64,000 bases of DNA from Pusillimonas sp. DMV24BSW_D (GTDB lineage: Bacteria; Pseudomonadota; Gammaproteobacteria; Burkholderiales; Burkholderiaceae_B), in contig NZ_CP049990.1 in assembly GCF_011388195.1 (NCBI RefSeq), positions 620,001 to 684,000 on the forward strand, in the 5' to 3' direction. Shown one piece after another: positions 43,589 to 52,318 of the stretch. Under the pieces are notes generated by a model. That model was not told where the DNA came from. It saw only the letters and a list, made by a program, of their open reading frames with translations, and made no database searches. Position 1 is the first letter of the stretch. Every line of letters starts with the position of its first letter. The translations under genes and the position numbers were made by a program.

Positions 43589-44722
43589 ATGAAATCTGCC
43601 GCACGTGAACACAACAACTTCCGGGAAGACGTTCTCGGACGCGCCAATGTTGAAGACACGCCTGAACTGCTTCACTATTATGACGAACTGGATCGCTTAA
43701 ATACAGCAGCCCTCTGGACTGTCGCCAATAAAATCGAACCCTGGTTTCCGCAATCGTCATCGGAGCCCGTTATTTGGCGCTACCGCGACTTGCGTGAACA
43801 CGTTTTGCGCTCGGTCGACCTGGTTTCCCCTGAAAAGGCCGGCCGGCGCGTCATTTACCTGAACAACCCCGGGCGCCAGGATGTGGCCGCGGCAGTGGGC
43901 TGGCTCTATTCCGGCCTGCAGGTGATGCACCCGGGCGAACTCGCCTCTGCACACGCGCATTCGGCCAGCGCTCTACGCTTTATTATGGAAGGCAGCGGCG
44001 CTTACACGATTGTCGACGGCCACAAAATGACACTCGGCGCGAATGACTTCGTGCTTACCCCAAATGGCACCTGGCACGAACACGGCGTGAGCGAAGACGG
44101 CACCCCTTGCATCTGGCAAGACGGCCTGGACATCCCGCTTATGAATGCGCTGGAAGCCAACTTCTATGTGGTGCACCCCGACCTTCAACAAGCGGTCACC
44201 TACCCGGTTGACGACAGCACCGCCACTTGGGGCGGTACCGGCCTGGTACCCGCCGACGACAAATGGGCTCATGCTTACTCGCCATTGCTGAAGTACGAAT
44301 GGGCGCCCACTTACGAAGCCCTTTCCAATTACGCCAAAGTCACCGACGGCTCACCGTACGACGGCGTCCTCATGAATTACGTGAACCCGAAAACAGGCGG
44401 CCCCGTCATGCAAACCATTGGCGCCAGCATGCAAATGCTGCGCCCGGGTGAACACACCAAAGCGCACCGCCACACCGGCAGCTATATCTACCAGGTGGCC
44501 AAAGGCAAAGGTTATTCCATTATTAACGGCAAACGCTTCGACTGGCAGGAACGCGATATTTTCTGTGTGCCGTCGTGGATGCTGCACGAACATGCCAATG
44601 CCAGCGAATCGGAAGATGCCTGCCTGTTCTGCTTCAACGACTTACCCGTGATGAAATCACTGGGCCTGTATCGCGAAGAGGCACTGAAAGAAAATGGCGG
44701 TCATCAGCCCATTCTCGATTAA
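43589..44722 (+). CDS. Bicupin ring-cleavage dioxygenase, gentisate 1,2-dioxygenase family
   Basis: This 377-residue bicupin cleaves gentisate or a related hydroxy-aromatic acid between the carboxyl- and hydroxyl-bearing carbons. Start 43589 is set by the CTGGAGG ribosome site. The first cupin has His122 and His124 (SAHAHSASALRF) with His163/His165 in TWHEHG. The second cupin also has a His-X-His pair, 293 and 295 (KAHRHTGSYIY), with LHEH near 333. The other family member in the window (53739) lacks the second set. The operon partners, an FAH hydrolase and a nitrilase, are not the classic gentisate set, so a different substrate such as a substituted salicylate is likely. Confidence 0.85.
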   Translation: MKSAAREHNNFREDVLGRANVEDTPELLHYYDELDRLNTAALWTVANKIEPWFPQSSSEPVIWRYRDLREHVLRSVDLVSPEKAGRRVIYLNNPGRQDVAAAVGWLYSGLQVMHPGELASAHAHSASALRFIMEGSGAYTIVDGHKMTLGANDFVLTPNGTWHEHGVSEDGTPCIWQDGLDIPLMNALEANFYVVHPDLQQAVTYPVDDSTATWGGTGLVPADDKWAHAYSPLLKYEWAPTYEALSNYAKVTDGSPYDGVLMNYVNPKTGGPVMQTIGASMQMLRPGEHTKAHRHTGSYIYQVAKGKGYSIINGKRFDWQERDIFCVPSWMLHEHANASESEDACLFCFNDLPVMKSLGLYREEALKENGGHQPILD

Positions 44723-44742
44723 TTCGAAAACCTGAAACCGGT

Positions 44743-44782
44743 CGGCACCGTTTTTCCGAAGGTGCCGTCTCCTATTATTTTT
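44743..44782 (+). terminator. Intercistronic hairpin with T-rich tail, possible leaky terminator
   Basis: CGGCACC (44743-44749) pairs with GGTGCCG (44761-44767) around an 11-base loop. TCTCCTATTATTTTTT follows, so the T-run begins several bases after the stem. It separates the dioxygenase from the hydrolase gene and could reduce expression of the three downstream genes. Confidence 0.5.
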
Positions 44783-44804
44783 TAGCTTAAGAAAAGGATT
44801 ATTC

Positions 44805-45716
44805 ATGCGTTTAGTGACCTATCGTCGCAATGTTCTGGAAGAAGCACGCCTGGGCGCGCTGGTTGACAACCTGGTTGTCGATATTCAATGGCTGGGCGAC
44901 GCTGCCGGCTACGATATGCCCTGCGACATGCTCGACTTCATTGATCTGGGCCCCAACGCCATTGAAACCACCACCGAGTTGCTGAACAGCTTTCGCGATG
45001 ACTGGCCGGTAGGCGTTACCCAGCCGCTGCAGAACGTAAAACTGCTGGCACCTATTCCCCGCCCACGCAAAAACATTTTCGGCATCGGTTTGAACTACGT
45101 TGAGCACGTGGAAGAGTCCAGCCGTTCGCTCGACACTTCGGCCGACCTGCCCAAGCAACCGGTTATTTTCTCGAAACCGCCCACCTGCGTCATCGGCCCC
45201 GACGACGCCGTTGAACACAATGCAAAAATTACCCAACAAATGGACTGGGAAGTCGAGCTGGCCGCCATTATCGGCACGCGGGCCAAGCGGGTTTCCGAAG
45301 AAGACGCCTTAAATTATGTATTCGGCTATAGCGTCATGGTCGACATTAGCGCGCGCGACAACCGCCGCGCCGGCCAATGGATTTACTCCAAAGGCATGGA
45401 CACCTACGCGCCATTCGGCCCTTGCATTGTCACCGCCGACGAAATTCCCGACCCGCAAGCGCTGAATCTGTGGCTGACGAAAAACGGCGAAACCAAGCAA
45501 GACTCCAACACCAAGTTCATGCTGTTCAACGTGAAGACACTGGTATCCGACATCAGCCAGGGCATTACGCTGGAGCCGGGTGACATCATTGCAACCGGTA
45601 CACCATCAGGCGTGGGCGCCGGCCGTGATCCGCAAGAATGGCTCTGGCCGGGCGACGTTATTGAAGCCCACGTTGAAGGTATCGGCTCCATTCGCAACCC
45701 TATCGTCGCGGTGTAA
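44805..45716 (+). CDS. Fumarylacetoacetate hydrolase (FAH) family protein
   Basis: This 303-residue enzyme of the FAH superfamily splits acylpyruvates or hydrates oxo-dienoates after ring cleavage. The metal-binding core is visible: NIFGIGLNYVEHVEES near residue 86, the MDWEVELAAIIG glutamates near residue 147, and MVDISARDNRR. GDIIATGTPSGVGAGRDP closes the domain. The AAAAGGA ribosome site is good. It follows the bicupin dioxygenase and would act on its product. Fumarylpyruvate hydrolase is one possibility; the separate NagK-like gene at 52963 suggests a different substrate here. Confidence 0.87.
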   Translation: MRLVTYRRNVLEEARLGALVDNLVVDIQWLGDAAGYDMPCDMLDFIDLGPNAIETTTELLNSFRDDWPVGVTQPLQNVKLLAPIPRPRKNIFGIGLNYVEHVEESSRSLDTSADLPKQPVIFSKPPTCVIGPDDAVEHNAKITQQMDWEVELAAIIGTRAKRVSEEDALNYVFGYSVMVDISARDNRRAGQWIYSKGMDTYAPFGPCIVTADEIPDPQALNLWLTKNGETKQDSNTKFMLFNVKTLVSDISQGITLEPGDIIATGTPSGVGAGRDPQEWLWPGDVIEAHVEGIGSIRNPIVAV

Positions 45717-45719
45717 ATT

Positions 45720-46757
45720 ATGCTCAATCTGCCCCAATGCAAAGTGGCGGCCGTTCAAGCCGCTCCCGTGTTTCTGGATACCGACGCCACCGTAGAGAAA
45801 GTTTGCCACCTCATTAAAGAGGCGGCCAACAAAGGTGCGCAACTGGTCGCATTCCCGGAAGTGTTCATCGCCGGCTACCCTTACTGGAACTGGTTTATGT
45901 CGCCGGTGGAAGGTAGCCCCTGGTTCGAGAAACTGGCGCGCAGCGCCATTGAAATTCCCGGCCCGGAGATCCATCGCGTTGCGCAAGCAGCCAAAGCCAA
46001 CGGCGTTCACGTCGTGGTGGGTGTGAACGAGCGCAACCGCAACGGTATCGGCACGATATACAACACGCTGGTTTTCATTGGGCCGGACGGCAAAATTCTG
46101 GGCCGCCATCGCAAACTGATTCCCACATGGGCCGAAAAACTCACGTGGGCCAATGGCGATGGTGCGTCTTTACGCGTGTACGACACAGCCATCGGCAAAC
46201 TGGGGGGGCTGGCCTGCGGTGAGAACACCAACACCCTGGCACGCTTCAGCCTGCTGGCACAAGGCGAGCTCCTGCACGTGGCCAGCTATATTTCCTTGCC
46301 GGTGGCGCCGCCCGACTACGATATGTCGGAGGCCATCAAGGTACGCGCCATGGCACACTCATTTGAAGGCAAGGTATACACCGTAGTGTCGTGTTCCACC
46401 GTGTCCGATGAAATCATTCAAGCCTTCCGCAGTACCCACCCTCAGGCGGAAAAAATGCTGCGTCGTAAGAACAGCGCGTTTTCCGGCGTAATTGGCCCTG
46501 ACGGCCGCGTTATTGGTAAACCGCTTATCGACAAAGAAGGGATTGTGTATGCCGATATCGATTTGTCGAAATGCATTCAGCCACGGCAAATGCACGACAT
46601 CGTCGGGCATTACAACCGCTTCGATATTTTTGATTTGCGGGTGAACCGCCTGCCGCAGCAATCGGCCCAGTTTATCGATACGCCGGCGCAGGAATCATTC
46701 GACTACGAACCCGACGAAATAAGCGGAAATAGTCATGAATCAGATCGCCGCGCCTGA
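45720..46757 (+). CDS. Nitrilase superfamily carbon-nitrogen hydrolase
   Basis: This 345-residue nitrilase-fold enzyme hydrolyses a nitrile or amide. The triad Glu47 (AFPEVFIAGYPYW), Lys132 (RHRKLIPTW) and Cys166 (GLACGENTN) is complete. Length and the CGEN spelling place it with true nitrilases or close amidases rather than small omega-amidases. It starts 4 bp after the FAH gene, and its tail overlaps the GntR gene by 23 bp. A nitrilase between ring-cleavage enzymes suggests the substrate carries a nitrile or amide group, which it converts to a carboxylate before or after ring opening. Confidence 0.87.
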   Translation: MLNLPQCKVAAVQAAPVFLDTDATVEKVCHLIKEAANKGAQLVAFPEVFIAGYPYWNWFMSPVEGSPWFEKLARSAIEIPGPEIHRVAQAAKANGVHVVVGVNERNRNGIGTIYNTLVFIGPDGKILGRHRKLIPTWAEKLTWANGDGASLRVYDTAIGKLGGLACGENTNTLARFSLLAQGELLHVASYISLPVAPPDYDMSEAIKVRAMAHSFEGKVYTVVSCSTVSDEIIQAFRSTHPQAEKMLRRKNSAFSGVIGPDGRVIGKPLIDKEGIVYADIDLSKCIQPRQMHDIVGHYNRFDIFDLRVNRLPQQSAQFIDTPAQESFDYEPDEISGNSHESDRRA

Positions 46758-47463
46758 AGCTGCCGCCGTACAGAAAACGTCAACACTGGCCGAACAGGCC
46801 TATCGCGCCATCAAGCGCGACATTATTTCAGGAACGCTCGAGCCAGGACGTGCGTTAAGGCTTGAGTTCCTGAAAGCACGTTACGAGCTGAGCTTTTCCC
46901 CCTTACGCGAAGCACTGAACAGGCTACACAGTGAACGGCTGGTGGAGTCTGAGGCGCTGAAGGGCTTTCGGGTGGCGACTTTGTCGCTTAAGGAAATGCA
47001 CGACTCCATGCGCACCCGCATTCTGATCGATTGCGATGCTTTGGGTCGCTCAATTGAGCGCGGCAACGCCGAATGGGAAGCCCATATTGTGGGTTGCCTT
47101 CACACGCTATCGTGGATTACGCGCCAACCCGTGTCCGACGACGCTTTCGAGGCCCATTACGACCAAGTGGAACAGCGCCATTTGGCGCTGCACCAGGCCT
47201 TAATTGCGGCCTGCGACTCACGTTGGTTGCTGGACTTCTCCATGACGCTTTACGTGCAAACGGAACGTTACCGCCGGCCCATGCTGGTTAATTTGTTTCG
47301 CACCAATGCGCCCCGCGATGTCTCCAAAGAGCACCGCGACCTGGTCGACGCCACGCTTAGCCGCGATACCGCCAACGCGGTGGCACTGCTGGAAGCACAC
47401 TACCGCAAAACCGCAGAGCTCATTGAAGTATCGTTGGCACCAACAGGCCAAGTCAAAACCTGA
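46735..47463 (+). CDS. GntR family (FCD/FadR-type) transcriptional regulator
   Basis: This 242-residue regulator has the GntR winged helix (LAEQAYRAIKRDIISGTLEPG, FSPLREALNRLHSERLV, residues about 18-80) and an FCD effector domain rich in metal-binding-type Asp/His residues from about residue 95. It starts inside the nitrilase gene with 23 bp overlap, so it is co-transcribed and may be a feedback repressor of its own operon, in addition to the divergent LysR. Convergent with livF. Confidence 0.92.
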   Translation: MNQIAAPEAAAVQKTSTLAEQAYRAIKRDIISGTLEPGRALRLEFLKARYELSFSPLREALNRLHSERLVESEALKGFRVATLSLKEMHDSMRTRILIDCDALGRSIERGNAEWEAHIVGCLHTLSWITRQPVSDDAFEAHYDQVEQRHLALHQALIAACDSRWLLDFSMTLYVQTERYRRPMLVNLFRTNAPRDVSKEHRDLVDATLSRDTANAVALLEAHYRKTAELIEVSLAPTGQVKT

Positions 47464-47514
47464 AAGCCGGTCAGCAGATGACATATAGGCGTGCGCAGCC
47501 CGGCTTACGCTTCA

Positions 47515-48210
47515 TCAAACACCCAGATACTGATCAACCAACTCGGGTTGCGCCATGAGTTCGTCGGACGAGCCATTCCACACAATACGGCCTTTTTCAA
47601 TCATGTAGTGTTGATCAACAAAGTCGTGCATTTCTTTCAGGTTTTTGTCGATCAGCAAAATGGTTTGACCCTGCTCTTTCAATCGCCGCAGGCAGGCCCA
47701 AATTTCCTGACGAATGACCGGCGCAAGGCCTTCGGTCGCCTCATCCAGAATCAACAAACGCGGGTTGGTCATGAGTGCGCGACCAATGGCCAGCATTTGC
47801 TGCTCACCACCCGACAGCGTACGGGCCGACTGATTTCGGCGCTCATGCAACCGGGGAAACAGCTCATATACCGTATCAAGCGACCACGGCCCTTGGTGAT
47901 CGTTGCGCGCTGTGGCATACAGATTTTCATAAACCGTCAGCGACGGAAATACATGGCGCCCTTCCGGCACCAGGCCACACCCCAAGCGCGCCATTTTGTG
48001 GGGACGAAAACCATTCACCACCTGCCCATCGAACGTAATGGAACCGGCCTGCAGCGGCAACATGCCCATCAAAGTGCGTACCGTGGTGGTTTTACCCATG
48101 CCGTTGCGCCCAATAAGCGACGCCACGCTTTTGTCGGGGATTTCCAGGTTGAGGCCAAACAGTACCTTGCTTTCGGCGTAACCTGATTCGATCTTCTCAG
48201 CTTTCAGCAT
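47515..48210 (-). CDS. livF: Liv-type ABC transporter ATP-binding protein LivF (gentisate cluster)
   Basis: This 231-residue ATPase has Walker A GRNGMGKTT near residue 34, the signature LSGGEQQMLAIGRAL and Walker B LLILDEATEGL. It pairs with LivG to power uptake through LivHM. It is the last gene of a minus-strand set livHMGF that follows the 3-hydroxybenzoate-gentisate pathway genes, so it probably serves uptake of 3-hydroxybenzoate or a similar aromatic acid instead of branched-chain amino acids. No binding protein gene belongs to this set. Confidence 0.92.
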   Translation of the reverse strand: MLKAEKIESGYAESKVLFGLNLEIPDKSVASLIGRNGMGKTTTVRTLMGMLPLQAGSITFDGQVVNGFRPHKMARLGCGLVPEGRHVFPSLTVYENLYATARNDHQGPWSLDTVYELFPRLHERRNQSARTLSGGEQQMLAIGRALMTNPRLLILDEATEGLAPVIRQEIWACLRRLKEQGQTILLIDKNLKEMHDFVDQHYMIEKGRIVWNGSSDELMAQPELVDQYLGV

Positions 48211-48212
48211 TA

Positions 48213-48962
48213 TTAATTTCCCAGATAAGCTTCGCGCACTTCCGGATGCTCACGCACCTCGTCGGGGGTGCCGGTAAAAATGGTTTGGCCATAAACCAGC
48301 ACAGTTACCCGGTCGGCCACGGCGAAGACAATGTCCATATCGTGCTCTACCAGCAACATGGCGTACTGACCTTTTAGATCGAGCAGGATGTCTTTCATGA
48401 GTTTGGACTCTTCCGCACCCAGCCCAGCCATGGGCTCGTCGAGCAACAGCACCGGTGCATTCAATGACAACGCAATCGCCAATTCAAGCTGACGTTTTTC
48501 GCCATGCGCCAGTGACGAAACCAATTCGTTGGAACGGTGCTCCAAGCCCACTTTGCGCAGCGCCTCGTAGGCGGGCTTTCGCAATTCGGCATCTTTACGG
48601 GCGTCGAGCCACATATTGAAGCGTTTGCTTGTATGCGCCTGCACCGCCATGGCCACGTTGTCTTCCACCGTGAACTCTTTGTAAAGCTGACTGATTTGGA
48701 AAGACCGTGCCAAGCCCACCGCAGCCCGGTTGTGTGCCGGCACCCGGGTGATGTCGTTGCCATCAAGCAGAATTTGGCCCGAATCGGGCATCAGTTCGCC
48801 GCTGATTTGGGAAATAAGCGTAGTTTTACCCGCACCGTTCGGCCCGATCAGTGCGTGGATTTCGTCGGAATGAACCGTGAGATTAACGTGGTCGGTTGCA
48901 GTCAGTGCACCGAACGACTTACATAAATCGCGCAATTCAAGTTTGGGTGTTTTATCAGTCAT
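48213..48962 (-). CDS. livG: Liv-type ABC transporter ATP-binding protein LivG (gentisate cluster)
   Basis: This 249-residue ATPase starts at the ATG at 48962 (MTDKTPKLELRDLCKSFG), which overlaps the livM end by 8 bp; the frame extends 27 bases upstream without family sequence. Walker A GPNGAGKTTLISQISG, signature LAHGEKRQLELAIAL and Walker B VLLLDEPMAGLG are present. Two base pairs separate its stop from livF. Partner of LivF at the LivHM channel. Confidence 0.93.
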   Translation of the reverse strand: MTDKTPKLELRDLCKSFGALTATDHVNLTVHSDEIHALIGPNGAGKTTLISQISGELMPDSGQILLDGNDITRVPAHNRAAVGLARSFQISQLYKEFTVEDNVAMAVQAHTSKRFNMWLDARKDAELRKPAYEALRKVGLEHRSNELVSSLAHGEKRQLELAIALSLNAPVLLLDEPMAGLGAEESKLMKDILLDLKGQYAMLLVEHDMDIVFAVADRVTVLVYGQTIFTGTPDEVREHPEVREAYLGN

Positions 48963-49923
48963 AGTGGCGACCTCCAACCAGCCAGCCAAAAATACCGCGG
49001 CGGCTGAACAGCACCACGAGAATCAGAATAGGCCCAAGGAACAACAACCAGTTTTCCGTCCAGGCGGCAAGAACCTGCTCAAGCCCAATGTACACGGCCG
49101 ACCCAATAATAGGCCCAAAGATACTGCCCATCCCCCCGAGGACAATCATGGCCATGAGCTCACCCGATTTCAACCAGGAGGCCATGTCGGGGCTGGCGTA
49201 CAAAGCATAATTCGCCCAGAGCGCCCCCGCCAGACCGGTACCGGCAGCCGAAATAACAAAGGCGGTAAGCTTGTATCGCATGGGCGCATAGCCCAGGTTC
49301 ACATTGCGTCGTTCGTTCTGTTTAAAACCGCGCAACACCATCCCGAAGGGCGAATTCACCAAACGGCGGCAAAACCAAACCCAAACAATAAGGAAAAAGA
49401 CACACAAGTAATAAAACACCGTATCGTTTTCCAGGTCGATAAAGGGCAGTTCGTTGCGGTAGGTAATCAACATGCCGTCGTCGCCGCCATACTGCACCAG
49501 ACCCACCAGCACAAAGTACAGCATCTGAGCAAAAGCCAGCGTAATCATAATGAACTGCACCCCGCTGGTGCGCAGCGAAAGCACACCAATAAGCAGGCCC
49601 AGCCCCGCAGTGACCAGCATGGCCAACGGCCAGATAATCAACGCAGAATTGGTTTCCATAAAGCCGAACAAGGGGTCGACCATGTCCATATGAAAGCCGA
49701 TGATCGAAACCACATAACCGCCCAGCCCGAAGAACGCCGCATGGCCAAAACTGATGAGTGCACCATACCCCAACACCAGGTCAAGGCTTACCGCGGCCAA
49801 CGCGTAAATAACGAACCGCGTCACCATGCTGACCAAAAAGCTGTCATCAGTGACATTCGCGATAGGCGGCACCAGCAAGAGCAGGGCAAAAATTAATCCA
49901 ACAACAATATATTTGCGAGTCAT
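48955..49923 (-). CDS. livM: Liv-type ABC transporter permease LivM (gentisate cluster)
   Basis: This 322-residue inner-membrane permease has about nine hydrophobic helices and the family loop VNSPFGMVLRGFKQNERRNVN near residue 195 (given by position and key residues only), which contacts the ATPases. GMGSIFGPIIGSAVYIG follows near residue 270. It begins 6 bp after livH and overlaps livG by 8 bp. A forms-a-pair partner of LivH. Confidence 0.93.
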   Translation of the reverse strand: MTRKYIVVGLIFALLLLVPPIANVTDDSFLVSMVTRFVIYALAAVSLDLVLGYGALISFGHAAFFGLGGYVVSIIGFHMDMVDPLFGFMETNSALIIWPLAMLVTAGLGLLIGVLSLRTSGVQFIMITLAFAQMLYFVLVGLVQYGGDDGMLITYRNELPFIDLENDTVFYYLCVFFLIVWVWFCRRLVNSPFGMVLRGFKQNERRNVNLGYAPMRYKLTAFVISAAGTGLAGALWANYALYASPDMASWLKSGELMAMIVLGGMGSIFGPIIGSAVYIGLEQVLAAWTENWLLFLGPILILVVLFSRRGIFGWLVGGRHYD

Positions 49924-49929
49924 TGTTCA

Positions 49930-50844
49930 CTACCTTTGAGCTGGAAGCAGGCCGCGCGGCTTGAGCAGCAGAACGATGGCCATAAGAATGTAGATACTGG
50001 CCGAAACCAGGCTGGCGCTCACCGACCCCGCCGCCGTGGGCGGCAAAATTTGTGACATCCAGATGGGGATATAAGCCCGCCCCAGAGAGTCGGTTAAACC
50101 CACCAACAAGGAGCCCACCAGCGCCCCGCGCACAGACCCCACACCACCCACAATAATGACGACAAAAGTAGTAATGAGAATGCCCTCGCCCATGCCGATT
50201 TCAATCGCCAGCAAAGGGGCGCTCATGACCCCGGCAAAACCACACAGCAATGCGCCCAGCCCGAAAACCAATAGAAACAGGCGACGGATGTTGATACCAA
50301 GGGCTTCAACAATGTCGCTGTCATCGGCCCCGGCCCGCACCAGCATGCCGACCCGGGTTCGGGAAATGAGATACCACAAACCCAGTGCCACAATAATGCC
50401 GGCCCCAATAAACGCCAGACGCATAACGGGATAATTCAACCCCGGAATAATTTCAACCGAGCCCGCGAAAATGGGCGGAATATCCATATAAGGAGGGCTG
50501 CGACCAAACACCAGCGTGACCAACGCATTGGTAAAGAAAATGACCCCCAGCGTCGCCAAAACCTGATCGAGGTGGTCGCGCTGGTAGAGTTTGCTGATAA
50601 TTAAACGCTCAACAATCAGGCCGTATACCCCCGCACTGACCACGGCGGCAAGTGCACCGGCGAAAAACGAGCCCGTTAGGGCAACCGCAGACGCCGCACT
50701 AAACGCCCCCACCATATAAAACGAGCCATGTGCCAGATTCACGACATTCATAATGCCGAAAATCAGCGTCAGGCCCGCCGACAGCAGGAACAGCAGGGCA
50801 CTGTATTGCAGGCCGTTCAAAGCCTGCTCGATGAACAAGAACAT
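49930..50844 (-). CDS. livH: Liv-type ABC transporter permease LivH (gentisate cluster)
   Basis: This 304-residue permease begins at the ATG at 50844 (MFLFIEQALNGLQYSALLFL), preceded by an AAGG ribosome site; an upstream in-frame extension of 15 residues lacks homology. GLTLIFGIMNVVNLAHGSFY near residue 25 and the ATPase contact loop near residue 180 (RAGADDSDIVEALGINIRR) are typical. It lies 237 bp after the 3-hydroxybenzoate 6-hydroxylase gene. Confidence 0.92.
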   Translation of the reverse strand: MFLFIEQALNGLQYSALLFLLSAGLTLIFGIMNVVNLAHGSFYMVGAFSAASAVALTGSFFAGALAAVVSAGVYGLIVERLIISKLYQRDHLDQVLATLGVIFFTNALVTLVFGRSPPYMDIPPIFAGSVEIIPGLNYPVMRLAFIGAGIIVALGLWYLISRTRVGMLVRAGADDSDIVEALGINIRRLFLLVFGLGALLCGFAGVMSAPLLAIEIGMGEGILITTFVVIIVGGVGSVRGALVGSLLVGLTDSLGRAYIPIWMSQILPPTAAGSVSASLVSASIYILMAIVLLLKPRGLLPAQR

Positions 50845-51081
50845 GGGAACCTTCCAGTGACACCGACAGCACTGTGAACCTGACGCCACCGGACGACGCC
50901 TGAGGATGGTTCACGACATTTTCGTACTGCCGCAGAGTTTTAGAAATTTTCTCTACTTTATACAGAAATGCTTTAACCTTCAAGCTTTTCTCGGGGCGCC
51001 AATATTGGGAATTATCCCTAGTTCCTTGCAAGTTGCCTCTTTGCCCAAGCCTTTGTCAGACAAGGTCGCGGGGCCTCAGCG
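50845..51081. promoter_or_regulatory. Gap between 3-hydroxybenzoate 6-hydroxylase and livH, with palindromes
   Basis: No gene is visible in these 237 bases. They contain CCAATATTGG and GGGA-ATTA-TCCC near 51000-51017, a near-perfect hairpin TTGTC-A-GACAA (51053-51063), and a possible minus-strand -10 TATAAA at 50957-50962 with an off-spaced TTGAAG (50978-50983, 15 bp). A separate promoter for livHMGF is likely but the exact site is unsure. Confidence 0.35.
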
Positions 51082-52281
51082 TTATCGCGGTTCGAGGCAA
51101 TTTTCTTTTTTCCAACCGTACAACCATTCCAGTTGCGTATAAAACTGCTCTTGTGACTTCCCTTTCCAGAGCAGATTGCGCACCTGGCGCTCCACGCCTT
51201 TGGCGTGATAAATAAGCCCCATCTCACGGGTCGACCACACCACGCGCGCTGTGCGCGGTACGCGAATCGACTCATACAATTTGAACGCCGCTTCGAAATC
51301 GCCGTCGCTGCGCGCCACCGCCTCACCCAGGGTAACGGCATCTTCCAGCGCCATACACGCACCTTGCGCCATATATTGCGTCATGGGATGAGCCGAATCG
51401 CCCAATAAGGTACAGCGGCCCATGCTCCACGACTCCACTGGATCGGCGTCGGCTGTCGCCCAACGACGCCACGAAGTGGGGCGGTCGAGCATTTGCGCAG
51501 GACGTGGATGAATACCGTCGAAGTAAGACAACACTTCTTCCTTGCTGCCTTCCCGCACACCCCATTCTTCCTGCTCGCGGCTATGGAATGTCACCACCAG
51601 GTTGTATTGAGCGCCTGCACGCAAGGGGTAATGCACCAAATGGCAACGCGGGCCGGCCCACAGTACCGGTGCGTTAATGCACAAGTCTTCCGGCATGTTT
51701 TCCCGGTCGACCACAGCGCGGTACACCACATGACCCGTTACGCGGTGCTGCGCACCAATCGTTTTCGCACGCACTACCGACTTCACGCCGTCGCAGCCGA
51801 TAAGGGCATCGGCTTTGTACACCTGACCTTGGGTGTCCTTCACCTCTACGCCGTCTTTGTTGATTTTGACATCTTCAACGTGGGTAGACGTTTTGAACGT
51901 GATAAGAGGGTTGTCTTGTACCGCCTCCAGAATAGACAGGTGAATATCAGCGCGGTGAATGACCGCGTAGGGGCCGCCAAATTTTTCACGGAAACGCTCG
52001 CCGGTTTCCACACGCACCACTTCCGTTGCGTCAATAGCGTCCATCATGGTGATATGGTCTGTGAATACGGCGCGCTCGCGCGCCACCTGCCCCACGCCCA
52101 AGGCGTCGAGAGCGGCAAACGCGTTGGGGCCGAGCTGAATACCGGCACCAATTTCGCCAATTTCATCAGCCTGCTCAAGCAACAACACTTCGATACCCTG
52201 ACGGGTGAGCGACAACGCTGCCGCCAACCCACCAATTCCACCACCCACAATAATGACTTTCTGTTGTGCTGGTTTTGACAT
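51082..52281 (-). CDS. 3-Hydroxybenzoate 6-hydroxylase (FAD monooxygenase)
   Basis: This 399-residue flavoprotein converts 3-hydroxybenzoate to gentisate with NADH and oxygen. The FAD fold VIIVGGGIGGLAAALSL is near residue 9, the DG motif ALIGCDGVKSVVRAK near residue 158, and the GD motif CTLLGDSAHPMTQYMAQGAC near residue 290. The stretch GIQLGPNAFAALDALG is typical of the salicylate/3-hydroxybenzoate hydroxylase group. Direct linkage to gentisate dioxygenase, maleylpyruvate isomerase and fumarylpyruvate hydrolase supports the 3-hydroxybenzoate assignment over salicylate 1-hydroxylase. It lies 37 bp after the isomerase gene. Confidence 0.88.
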   Translation of the reverse strand: MSKPAQQKVIIVGGGIGGLAAALSLTRQGIEVLLLEQADEIGEIGAGIQLGPNAFAALDALGVGQVARERAVFTDHITMMDAIDATEVVRVETGERFREKFGGPYAVIHRADIHLSILEAVQDNPLITFKTSTHVEDVKINKDGVEVKDTQGQVYKADALIGCDGVKSVVRAKTIGAQHRVTGHVVYRAVVDRENMPEDLCINAPVLWAGPRCHLVHYPLRAGAQYNLVVTFHSREQEEWGVREGSKEEVLSYFDGIHPRPAQMLDRPTSWRRWATADADPVESWSMGRCTLLGDSAHPMTQYMAQGACMALEDAVTLGEAVARSDGDFEAAFKLYESIRVPRTARVVWSTREMGLIYHAKGVERQVRNLLWKGKSQEQFYTQLEWLYGWKKENCLEPR

Positions 52282-52318
52282 GGTTTCCTTACCTCTGTAC
52301 TTTCAATTAACCGCTTGG

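Noticed and set aside
48877-49896. Long plus-strand open frame of 339 codons opposite livM
   Set aside because: It is antisense to a clear permease gene, is rich in Gln/Asn/His/Lys as expected from reading hydrophobic codons backwards, and has no recognisable domain.
47515-50844. Calling the first livHMGF set a branched-chain amino acid importer
   Set aside because: The gene names follow the family, but the linkage to aromatic pathway genes and the absence of a LivK receptor make amino acid transport less likely.
51493-52278. Plus-strand open frame of 261 codons opposite 3-hydroxybenzoate 6-hydroxylase
   Set aside because: Antisense shadow of a well supported gene; composition and lack of motifs argue against coding.
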